The notes below the pieces were generated by a model, which had not been told where the DNA came from, searched no databases, and was given only the letters and a program-made list of their open reading frames with translations. From Candidatus Zixiibacteriota bacterium (GTDB lineage Bacteria > Zixibacteria > MSB-5A5 > GN15 > JAAZOE01): a DNA stretch of 64,000 bases. The stretch spans positions 1-64,000 of the forward strand of contig JAZGGI010000010.1 of NCBI GenBank assembly GCA_036480375.1, written 5' to 3'. The number at the start of each line of letters is the position of its first letter. Positions within the stretch are counted from its first letter, which is position 1. The position numbers and the translations under genes were made by a program. Below are positions 31,574 to 40,015 of this stretch, in pieces.

Positions 31574-32581
31574 ATGTATGAAGTTGTCGCGAAAGTTTAT
31601 CGGGGGGAGGGGATCGAATCGGTTCATCATGGTTCGGTCATAGTCGTCAATGATAAAAAAGAAATGACGCATTATGTCGGCGATCCCGAGTTTTTTACGC
31701 AGGCCCGCAGTGAAGCCAAACCGTTTCAGATTATTCCGCTGATTGAAACCGGGGCGGCCGACCATTTTGGTTTTACCGATAAACAAATCGCGATTATGTG
31801 CGGATCGCATATCGGGGCTGAGGAACATGTCGAAGTTGTGCGGTCTATTCTTAATGTGATTGGGCTCGATGAATCAGCTTTGCAATGCGGCACTCATCAA
31901 CCGATGTATCAGACGATGCAGAATATTCCTGTCAAAGAGGGCGAGAAATTCAGCCCGCTTCAGCATAATTGTTCTGGCAAGCATGCCGGTTTTCTGGCCT
32001 TGTCGAAATTTATCGGTGATGATATTAAAGAATACATCAATCCAAAAAGTAAAACTCAACAGTTGGTTCTAAGCGCCGTCAGCAAAACCTATGATTATCC
32101 TCCGGGGAAAATAAAAATCGGGATTGACGGGTGCAGCGCTCCGGTGTTCGGGATGCCTCTGCGGCAGGCGGCGACGGCGTACATGTCGCTGGCCAATCAG
32201 ATATGCGAGGTCAAAGAATTGGAGCCGATTCTGGGCCGGGTGAAAGCTATTATGACTAAACATCCGGAAATGGTGTCAGGCGAAGGCCGATTCGATCTTG
32301 CTTTGGCCCGGACATTCTCCGGAAATGTGATCAATAAAATCGGTGCCGAAGGAATTGAGGGTGTCGGATTCCGCGAGCCTAAAATAGGGATAGCCGTAAA
32401 AATTCTGGATGGAAATTTCAGGGCATTGTATCCAGTAGTGATCGACGCATTGCGGCAACTGGGATTGATCGAAGGCGTGGACATGACTCACCTGGAGCCG
32501 TTCATGCACCCCAAAGTCTACAATTGGCGAAATCTCGAAGTCGGCAAAATTGTTACCGATTTCGAATTGAAAAGAGTATAG
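31574..32581 (+). CDS. L-asparaginase II family protein
   Basis: From ATG 31574 the 335-residue product opens YEVVAKVYRGEGIESVHHGS, the family's normal N-terminus. An upstream in-frame start (31481) would translate through the palindromic repeat and is rejected. The asparaginase_II (thermolabile, Rhizobium-type) pattern continues with SEAKPFQIIPLIETGA, CGSHIGAEEHV, NCSGKHAGFLAL and GIDGCSAPVFGMPLRQ. This family, related to beta-lactamase/penicillin-binding folds and distinct from E. coli AnsA/AnsB, hydrolyses asparagine to aspartate and ammonia. The tryptophanase gene follows 22 bases later, suggesting an amino-acid catabolic pair. Confidence 0.9.
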   Translation: MYEVVAKVYRGEGIESVHHGSVIVVNDKKEMTHYVGDPEFFTQARSEAKPFQIIPLIETGAADHFGFTDKQIAIMCGSHIGAEEHVEVVRSILNVIGLDESALQCGTHQPMYQTMQNIPVKEGEKFSPLQHNCSGKHAGFLALSKFIGDDIKEYINPKSKTQQLVLSAVSKTYDYPPGKIKIGIDGCSAPVFGMPLRQAATAYMSLANQICEVKELEPILGRVKAIMTKHPEMVSGEGRFDLALARTFSGNVINKIGAEGIEGVGFREPKIGIAVKILDGNFRALYPVVIDALRQLGLIEGVDMTHLEPFMHPKVYNWRNLEVGKIVTDFELKRV

Positions 32582-32603
32582 AATTTCAATATATTAGGAC
32601 GGA

Positions 32604-34028
32604 ATGGGATTATTAAAGGGACGCATGATGACAAAAAAACCGATTGAGCCTTTTCGTATAAAAGTAACCGAACCGATTAGTCTGCTGTCTGAGAAGGAAC
32701 GGATAAAAAAGATTGAAGAGGCCGGGTATAATATTTTCAAGATTCGGGCCGAGGATATTTTTATTGATCTGTTGACCGACTCGGGAACGGGAGCGTTGTC
32801 GCAAAATCAATGGGCCGGTCTGATGGTTGGCGATGAATCCTACGCCTGCGGACGCAACTGGTATCATTTTGAAGAAATCGTTAAAGATATTTTTCAAAAA
32901 GAATTTGTCCTCCCCTGTCATCAGGGAAGAGTGGCCGAGAATATTTTATTTTCCACGCTTCTGAAAAAAGGCGATTACGTTCCCAATAATACTCATTTCG
33001 ATACGACCCGGGCCAATACCATGCATAAAGGCGGTATCCCGCTCGATTTACCCTGTGAGGAAATTGATAAAGATGATTCTGATTTTCGATTTAAGGGTAA
33101 TTTCGATACGGAAGCTCTGGAAGATTTGATTAAGCGCGTCGGGCCGGATAAAATTCCGCTTGTGATTATTACAATTACCAATAATTCGGCAGGCGGCCTG
33201 GGTGTTTCGATGGAAAATATTCGCGAGGTTCGTTCGATTTGCGACCGCTATGGAATTCCGATGTTTTTCGACGCCGCCCGATTCGCGGAAAACGCTTTCT
33301 TTATTAAAAAATTCGAACCGGAATTCAAAAATCATACAATAAAAGCAATCGCCCAGGAAATGCTGGGGTATGCCGATGGCGCCATGATGTCGGCTAAAAA
33401 AGACGGACTTTCCAATATGGGAGGTTTTCTGGTCGTCAATGATGAAGGGCTGGCCGGGCGGTTGAAAGAATTATTGATATTAATTGAAGGATTCCCGACT
33501 TATGGCGGTCTCAGCGGCCGCGACCTTGAAGCTATTGCCATAGGGTTAAAAGAAGCATTGAATGAAGATTACCTGGAATATCGAACGGGTCAGATCGCGT
33601 ATTTTGGAGAAATCCTGACGCAGGCAGGCGTGCCGATTATAACGCCGACCGGAGGGCATGCCGTTTTTATTGACGCAGGGAAGATGCTGCCGCATATCGC
33701 GCCGAAACATTTTCCGGGACAGTCTTTGACGGTTGAGCTTTACCGCAAAGGCGGAGTTCGAGCCGTTGAGATTGGTTCTTTGATGTTTGGCGGCGCAGAT
33801 CCCAATACCGGTAAGAAGCTGACGGCCAAAAAGGAATCAGTGCGTTTGGCCGTTCCGCGAAGAATGTACACGGCCAGCCATCTGGAGTATGTCGCTGATA
33901 TTGCCGCAGAGATAGTGAAGACCAAAGAAAAACTTCATGGATATAAGATTGTACAGGAGCCGAAATATCTGCGTCATTTTACCTGCGTATTGAAAGAAAT
34001 GACGGAAGATTTCGCGAAAGTTTTGTAA
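32604..34028 (+). CDS. tnaA: Tryptophanase (beta-eliminating PLP lyase)
   Basis: This 474-residue member of the tryptophanase/tyrosine phenol-lyase family carries PEPFRIKV-like EPFRIKVTEPISL, LLTDSGTGALSQNQWAG, a PLP-lysine segment MSAKKDGLSNMGG (K266 counted from 32604) and the SARFAEN-like DAARFAENAFFIK. RAVEIGSLMFG with GADPNTGKKL and HIAPKHFPGQSL match tryptophanase better than tyrosine phenol-lyase. It would split tryptophan to indole, pyruvate and ammonia. Translation may start at 32604 (AGGACGG upstream) or at 32625 (AAAGGG upstream). No leader peptide or TnaC-like signal is seen. Confidence 0.9.
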   Translation: MGLLKGRMMTKKPIEPFRIKVTEPISLLSEKERIKKIEEAGYNIFKIRAEDIFIDLLTDSGTGALSQNQWAGLMVGDESYACGRNWYHFEEIVKDIFQKEFVLPCHQGRVAENILFSTLLKKGDYVPNNTHFDTTRANTMHKGGIPLDLPCEEIDKDDSDFRFKGNFDTEALEDLIKRVGPDKIPLVIITITNNSAGGLGVSMENIREVRSICDRYGIPMFFDAARFAENAFFIKKFEPEFKNHTIKAIAQEMLGYADGAMMSAKKDGLSNMGGFLVVNDEGLAGRLKELLILIEGFPTYGGLSGRDLEAIAIGLKEALNEDYLEYRTGQIAYFGEILTQAGVPIITPTGGHAVFIDAGKMLPHIAPKHFPGQSLTVELYRKGGVRAVEIGSLMFGGADPNTGKKLTAKKESVRLAVPRRMYTASHLEYVADIAAEIVKTKEKLHGYKIVQEPKYLRHFTCVLKEMTEDFAKVL

Positions 34029-34809
34029 TTTCCGTATATTTATAAGGTGCATAGAGTTACTCTCATCTCGTCAAGATATTCATTGATATTCTGTAAAATC
34101 TTTTGTGTAAAATTGTATTGCATGGCATAAAATAAAGGGGCATATCCAATTAATAACTTTTTAGAGGAGGATATGCCCATGCGTGAATTAAACTTCACAG
34201 AGAAGAATTTACGGAATCGTTGGTTGGGAGTCAACAGTATTTGGTATTTAATTCAGGGTGAGACCAAACGTTTTGTAAAACGTCGTTTAGAGGGGGCGTT
34301 GTATTCTGAGTTGAGCACACTGTATCGTTTCAGCCAAATCCGGACATGGAGGACCTGAAGTCAAGACGTAGTTTGTAGATTTGGCATTGCCCGTGTTCTT
34401 GATAGGGATCCGATGTTCTTTAGCCGTTTGCCAAATCGAAATTCAGAGTATCAGAAGGTTCTTCATAAACCAAAAAGTTGCGGAATTCGTATAGCCAATC
34501 CCGCTTTTTTTATTTTGGTCGCGAAGCCGTCCTTTTTTTTATGGGTATAATTGCGGCCGCTCGTTTCCCAGCAATATGTCACTTTTACCGGAAACTAAGG
34601 GCGATCTTCGTCAACCCCATTTTTTTTCTTGACCCCATCGCACAGTGGGATTATTTTTATGTTCACAATTGAGACCGTGAAAATTCAAATCAAGTGTAGA
34701 TTGAAAGTATCCGCCCCCAAAAGTGGGCAACCGGCTCTTCAAAAGAAAATTGGGCCATTTACCGGTATTGTGGAGCGAACATCGGATATATATATGAGGA
34801 GGACGTGTC
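34029..34809. other. Degenerate intergenic region with one short well-signalled ORF
   Basis: Apart from the 61-codon ORF at 34173 (listed separately) I see no gene. It contains CAAAAAGTTGCGGAATTCGTATAG (34471-34494), which recurs with one change at 35626-35649. T-rich tracts near 34500 and 34620 could end transcription. The look is of decayed or invaded DNA between tnaA and an orphan gene. Confidence 0.5.
34173..34358 (+). pseudogene. Short ORF with strong ribosome site, possible remnant of a longer gene
   Basis: The 61-codon frame starts MPMRELNFTEKNLRNRWLGV and is basic and tryptophan/arginine-rich (IWYLIQGETKRFVKRRLEG), suggesting a nucleic-acid-binding start of a longer protein such as a transposase. 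AGAGGAGG sits just before the ATG. The frame ends abruptly after TLYRFSQIRTWRT and downstream DNA has no continuing frame. It may be a truncated gene or a genuine small protein; I cannot name a family. Confidence 0.35.
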
Positions 34810-35466
34810 ATGGTAGAGGCACTGGGCTTAATTGCTGCGCTGATAGCCATTGGCGGATTCATTTGGGGAACAATAAGACGCTTGCAACCCGAGAAAGCAA
34901 AACGAGCACAGGCTCTTAATGAGGCCAAGACCAATTTTGCATACTGTTACAATAACTGGCAGGAAGCAACTCTCTCATCGAAACATCTGCATCTTCTATC
35001 GAATGAGGATTTCAAAAAGGTGGTTTTCCACAAGGCCCAGATAACTGCTCTGTCGGAGAATGAAAGACTCTTCATGTTTGTGTGCTCTATAGTGCACGGG
35101 CTCTGGGGCGATTGGATACCCAGGGACATTGATCCTGAAAAGATCCTGACAGCCGTTGTTACGCTTCTAGATGGCCGTCGAGGCTGGCGGCCAGTGTGGC
35201 GCTCAGCATATATCGTAGAAATGTTGACCGGCGAATCGAAAAACGCCTGGCATATCCACGTACCCAAGGAACTCCAGGATAATGATAATCTCAAGCTTGT
35301 GCGCAAGATAATTTCTGGCATTGGTGTAATTCCGTACTTGGCCGCTTTGGCAAAAGGTGACAATCGGCATCTCTTGGACAAGTCCTATGCACTGCTCCAA
35401 GAAATCGACGCGTTTAATCCGGGCAAAATCCCACCGGAATTCAACAAGGCCAATGTATCTCTCTAA
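34810..35466 (+). CDS. Orphan protein with N-terminal membrane anchor
   Basis: This 218-residue protein begins with a membrane helix (about residues 3-21, EALGLIAALIAIGGFIWG), then a positively charged stretch and a soluble helical domain (SNEDFKKVVFHKAQITALSE; DIDPEKILTAVVTLLDGRRGW). GAGGAGG is well placed before the ATG. I recognise no family; the anchored-helical architecture resembles small accessory membrane proteins of variable islands. It is isolated between tnaA and the T9SS-like cluster, with DNA of uncertain origin on both sides. Confidence 0.6.
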   Translation: MVEALGLIAALIAIGGFIWGTIRRLQPEKAKRAQALNEAKTNFAYCYNNWQEATLSSKHLHLLSNEDFKKVVFHKAQITALSENERLFMFVCSIVHGLWGDWIPRDIDPEKILTAVVTLLDGRRGWRPVWRSAYIVEMLTGESKNAWHIHVPKELQDNDNLKLVRKIISGIGVIPYLAALAKGDNRHLLDKSYALLQEIDAFNPGKIPPEFNKANVSL

Positions 35467-36083
35467 ATGAAAAGACTTGGACTAGCGTTATGATGCGACA
35501 CTACAATAGTTATCGGATATCCTAAAAACTCAGATTGAAATCTTTGTCGAGTATTATAACTGCCAGCGGTATTAAGAGTAACTTGACAATGGAACATTCA
35601 AGAAAGCTGAAAATCTTTCAAACATCAAAAAGTTGCGAAATTCGTATAATGATCCCGGCTCAAACCCAATAAATTTGTGCACATTGTGAAACCGAGTTCA
35701 TGGTTTTCACATTTCCCGCGGCAAAAATGGCACGAAATTCAGGGAACCTGCATGAGCCAGAGTTGTTAAATGATTGAGAGACATAGTAAAGGAGATGTTT
35801 GATTATTTATGTGAAAATCCGGCCGGAATTTTGCAGTGTATGTTTTCGGATGAATCGCCAATCTGCTTGACAATTTTGGCCTAAATGTTTAACTTATAAC
35901 GCATAAAGGGATCAAACAGGAATATAAAAGGAGTGACTATCGAACTTAGTTAAAGGGTAATTGAAACGAAGTTTTTATTTAGGGTCAGGATTTGACCGCA
36001 AAATGAAATAGTAATTTATGTTGCACCCTTTGATTACGGTTGGATAGTAGATTGTCCGGCCGTGTTCGGGCTTTGCCCGGGAC
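35467..36083. other. 617-bp region without a gene, upstream of the PorU-like gene
   Basis: No credible ORF is present. The features seen are the second copy of the AAAAAGTTGCGRAATTCGTATA motif (35627-35649), a TTGACA (35867-35872) without a well-spaced -10 box, and a hairpin CGGGC-TTT-GCCCG (36067-36079) just before the PorU-like start codon. It probably includes the promoter and leader of the envelope gene cluster. Confidence 0.5.
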
Positions 36084-39000
36084 ATGGTTTTTTTTGTGCT
36101 AAAAAGAAACGCGCTCACATATTTAGTTCTTATTGTCCTTTCATTTACCGGAAACTCGATTTGCCGGGCCGAATCATCCGCCAACGCGCATTATCCTGAT
36201 TTTGAAATCGACTATATCGCCGATAACCATATTTCGATAAAGTATTCCCCCTTATATTCAAACGATTATTCTTCAATAAGACGTTTGGCGCGACATAATT
36301 ACAACGGTAAAGAGGTATTGGGCCGTTCGGTATTAGTCGTGGTTCCGGAGTGGGGCGAAATGAACTTCACTTTCAATTTTAAAAAAGTCGGAGCATTAGG
36401 GTTTGATAATAAGGGTGACTATGTGTCCGAGCAGTCGCCGCTGGTCGTCAAACATTCAGAATTTATGGCCCGGGGGCACAGAATAGTCAGATTTTTGATA
36501 TTTCCTCAGAGAATAGAAGAGACTGGACTGGGCTCCTATGATGATTTTGCGATAGATGTTTATTTTGAGAAAACCGCGCGCTCTTCTTCCCTTGTTGAGA
36601 AGCAAGCGCGTTTGGATTCTCTTTTGGCTCGGACCGTGATTAACGACAGGCAATTTTTCTCATTCGGCGCTTCCCGAAATAATATGGTGGTTTATAAGCC
36701 TGTTGAATCCAATTTTGGAAACGCCACGAAATGGCTGAAAATCGCGGTTGATGAATACGGTGTTTATCGAATTACCGGAAGTGATTTGGTCAATGTTGGC
36801 GTAAATCTTTCAGGTCTATCTTCTGATTCATTGCGGTTATTTTACGGAGGCGGAAAAAATCCTCCGATCGGATTTTCGGAATCATTGCCCGAGTTATATG
36901 AAATTCCCGTGGATATTATTGACGGCGGTGACGGCGTCTTCAATTCGGGAGATTATATTTTGTTTTACGGTCAGGCGGTAAATCGATATGATTACTTTCA
37001 GGATCCCCCGGGTTACATCAGGAATATTTATAATCGGCTGAATTATTACTGGCTGGCGGTCGGCGGCGATCATTCGTCTTCGCCTTTGCGCTGGCGGCAA
37101 ATTGTGTCTGAGAATGGGACGCCTGATTTGACATTAAATAATTTCAGACAGCTCAAAATGGTTGAGCAGGATCATGATTTACGGGTTGATAGCGACGGCC
37201 ATATCCGCAATTACTATACCTGGTACTGGTCGAATATGCCCAATGTTACGGCATCTTTTAGTCTCGATAATCCGGCTCCCGATGATATTATAGAAATAGA
37301 GATGGCGGCTATCGCCAATTTTTCAGGATCATCTCTTGTGCTGAACGGAACCGAGATGACTCGAACGACCGGCTCGGGAACAGTATACAAATATGAGGTC
37401 AATTCCGATGCCGGTTCCGCGGGATTGAATACCGCACAAGTTTCGTTGCAGCCAAATATTCGCGGAACCTATCTTGATTATCTAAGCGTTAATTATCCGC
37501 AGATTTTGGAATATGCGAATCCTCAATTGGCTTTCAGTTCCTTTACCTATTCGGGGCTGATTAAATACCATATCGCTAATGTTGGACAATTTTCGCGAGT
37601 ACTGGATATTACACTTCCGGACGATCCGGCCATCATTGAAAATATGAGCTTGTCAGGCGATACTGCAGAATTTCAGATGATGGTGGGAGATGATATATCG
37701 CGTTTTGTATTATTCTCTGAGTATGACGTTTTACAGCCAGAATGGATTAGAAATTGGGAAGGTGAAAATCTACGAAATGATATTTCTCAATACGATTGTA
37801 TTATTGTGGGGCCAGGCGGATTTGCAGGGGCCGTTGATGAATATGTATCGTATCGGCAGGGGCAAGGATATAGCCTGAAGCCTGTCGCCGTGGAAGATAT
37901 TTATGATCAATTCGGATTCGGTCTGGAATCTCCTCTCGCGATACGTAACTATCTGAAATTCGCCTACGAAAATTTCGCCTCTCCGGCTCCATATGCCGTT
38001 CTATTGGTGGGGGACGGTCATTATGATTTTCTGGATAATATGGAGCATCATTCTCCTTCGTATATGCCTCCCTTTATCTGGGAATTTGATCATTCGGCCG
38101 GAGATGACAATTTTGTCTATTTTGGCGATTTTGCTATGCTTGATTCGGACAGCAGTTACGTCATCAATTCTGACCGGGGCTGGGATATGATGGTTGCTCG
38201 CTGGCCGGTGAGGTCTTCTTATGAAGTTTCCTCCTATATTGAGAAAGTAAAACGATATGAATCGGAAGAGAATCAGGGCATTTGGAGAAGCAAAGTTACT
38301 TTTGTCGCTGATGATGAGTTTAAGAGTAATTATACGGGAGAGATAATTCATACCGCCCAAGCGGAGACGCTGGCGGTATTTCATACGCCTCCTGAAATTA
38401 CAAAGCAGAAAATTTATGCCACTGAATATTCTTTCGCCTCCAGCGGCGAAAAGCCGATGGTCAATGATGCTATCGTCAAGACTATAAACGAAGGGACGCT
38501 AATTATAAATTACATTGGGCATGGTTCTCCGGATGTTTGGGCTGATGAGCATATATTCAAGAAAAATTCTGATCTGGGACGGCTGCGCAATCTTGATAAA
38601 CCGGTTATCGTAATCGCCGGCTCATGTTCCATAGGAAAATTCGATCAACCCTCCAAAGAGGGTATGGCGGAGATGATATTCCGCCAGGAAAACGGCGCTA
38701 TTGAAACCGTCTCGGCGACGCGGCTCGTCTACTCGAGGGATAACGCTATTTTCAGTTACGATTTGTATGATGCCGTTTTTGGTGGTTCCAAAAATATAAC
38801 GGAAGCGGTATTCGCAGCCAAGCTCTTGCATCAATACGAACGGTCAGAGCAGGTTAATCTTCTTCGGAACGACCGTTCTTATGTCGTTTTTGGCGATCCG
38901 CTCGGGGATATGGGAATCCCCGAATATAAAATAACTATTAATCCGACGTCCGCGAGTACGCTGGTACCATTGGAGAATTTTGAATTTTCAGGCGAGGTCG

Positions 39001-39971
39001 TCGATAACGATGATAATATTGTCGTGGTAGATGGGTTAGTCAACGTGGACGTTTATGATTCTCGATTTGTCCGCCATCACCCCATGGGAATGGATTATTC
39101 TCTCGGCGGCCCGCGGATTTTCAGCGGTGTTTTTGAAGTCAGTTCCGGCCGGTTTGAGGGAGGATTTATTGTCCCTCTGGATATTGATTATGGTGGCAAT
39201 GCCGCGCAGATATCATGTTTTGGATCTTTCGGTATCGGCTCCGCTCTGGGATGTCTCGATTCTATAGAAATTTCCCAAAACGCAGGAACGACGACGGATA
39301 ATGACGGTCCCGTAATTGAATATACATTTGAGGAAAATCCTGATTTTGTAAATGGAGGAAGAATTCCTTCAAATGCAACTCTTGTTCTAAATATCGCCGA
39401 TAATTCGGGAATTAATCTCACCGGCGGATTGGGGCATAGGATTGAATTGACAATCGATAACGATAATAACTCGACTTTGAATTTAACCGATTATTTTGCG
39501 TATAATCAGGGCAGTTATCAGGAAGGTCAAATAAGTTACCGCCTGCCGGAATTAACGCCGGAGAAGCATATTTTCAGGGTAAAAGTATGGGATAACGCCA
39601 ACAATCCGGGTATAATCGAGTTTGAGGTATTATCTTCTCAGGCAGGCAGTATCACCATTCACAATGTCTTAAACTATCCCAATCCGATGGAAGAATCGAC
39701 TGAATTTTATTTTGAATTGAGCGAACCCGCGGAATGGGCGGAACTAAAGATATTTACGCTGGCGGGCCGCCAAATAAAAACGCTTCGTGAGACGGATTTG
39801 AATTGCGGTCGAAATCGCCGCTTTTTCTGGAATGGGCGCGACCTCGATAGCGATCGTATCGCCGAGGGAGTCTATCTTTATAAAATTACGGTAAAAGGTA
39901 AGGTGTTTTCCAGCGGTAGAACTACCGATAACTTGACCGAGGCATTCGGTAAACTGGTTTTACTGAATTAA
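36084..39971 (+). CDS. porU: PorU-like C25 (gingipain-family) peptidase/sortase
   Basis: This 1295-residue secreted protein has a signal peptide (hydrophobic core TYLVLIVLSFTG, cleavage near CRA) and a large N-terminal beta-rich region. A C25 caspase-like domain lies at about residues 580-950, with catalytic H813 (NYIGHGSPDVW) and C848 (IAGSCSIGKFDQ). Ig-like domains follow, and the last ~85 residues are a FlgD/T9SS-type C-terminal domain (NYPNPMEESTEFYF...GVYLYKITVKG). PorU of Bacteroidota is the type IX sortase that cleaves C-terminal signals and attaches cargo to the surface, and is encoded next to porV, exactly as here. A non-sortase surface gingipain is the alternative. A hairpin precedes the start and no good ribosome site is seen. 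Confidence 0.78.
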   Translation: MVFFVLKRNALTYLVLIVLSFTGNSICRAESSANAHYPDFEIDYIADNHISIKYSPLYSNDYSSIRRLARHNYNGKEVLGRSVLVVVPEWGEMNFTFNFKKVGALGFDNKGDYVSEQSPLVVKHSEFMARGHRIVRFLIFPQRIEETGLGSYDDFAIDVYFEKTARSSSLVEKQARLDSLLARTVINDRQFFSFGASRNNMVVYKPVESNFGNATKWLKIAVDEYGVYRITGSDLVNVGVNLSGLSSDSLRLFYGGGKNPPIGFSESLPELYEIPVDIIDGGDGVFNSGDYILFYGQAVNRYDYFQDPPGYIRNIYNRLNYYWLAVGGDHSSSPLRWRQIVSENGTPDLTLNNFRQLKMVEQDHDLRVDSDGHIRNYYTWYWSNMPNVTASFSLDNPAPDDIIEIEMAAIANFSGSSLVLNGTEMTRTTGSGTVYKYEVNSDAGSAGLNTAQVSLQPNIRGTYLDYLSVNYPQILEYANPQLAFSSFTYSGLIKYHIANVGQFSRVLDITLPDDPAIIENMSLSGDTAEFQMMVGDDISRFVLFSEYDVLQPEWIRNWEGENLRNDISQYDCIIVGPGGFAGAVDEYVSYRQGQGYSLKPVAVEDIYDQFGFGLESPLAIRNYLKFAYENFASPAPYAVLLVGDGHYDFLDNMEHHSPSYMPPFIWEFDHSAGDDNFVYFGDFAMLDSDSSYVINSDRGWDMMVARWPVRSSYEVSSYIEKVKRYESEENQGIWRSKVTFVADDEFKSNYTGEIIHTAQAETLAVFHTPPEITKQKIYATEYSFASSGEKPMVNDAIVKTINEGTLIINYIGHGSPDVWADEHIFKKNSDLGRLRNLDKPVIVIAGSCSIGKFDQPSKEGMAEMIFRQENGAIETVSATRLVYSRDNAIFSYDLYDAVFGGSKNITEAVFAAKLLHQYERSEQVNLLRNDRSYVVFGDPLGDMGIPEYKITINPTSASTLVPLENFEFSGEVVDNDDNIVVVDGLVNVDVYDSRFVRHHPMGMDYSLGGPRIFSGVFEVSSGRFEGGFIVPLDIDYGGNAAQISCFGSFGIGSALGCLDSIEISQNAGTTTDNDGPVIEYTFEENPDFVNGGRIPSNATLVLNIADNSGINLTGGLGHRIELTIDNDNNSTLNLTDYFAYNQGSYQEGQISYRLPELTPEKHIFRVKVWDNANNPGIIEFEVLSSQAGSITIHNVLNYPNPMEESTEFYFELSEPAEWAELKIFTLAGRQIKTLRETDLNCGRNRRFFWNGRDLDSDRIAEGVYLYKITVKGKVFSSGRTTDNLTEAFGKLVLLN

Positions 39972-40015
39972 ACGGAAAATTTTGTTCTAAATAATCTATT
40001 TTGGAGATGGAAATT

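Noticed and set aside
35867-35900. TTGACA followed by TTATAAC as promoter for the PorU-like gene.
   Set aside because: The spacing is 21-22 bases, outside the 16-18 range, so I did not list it as a promoter.
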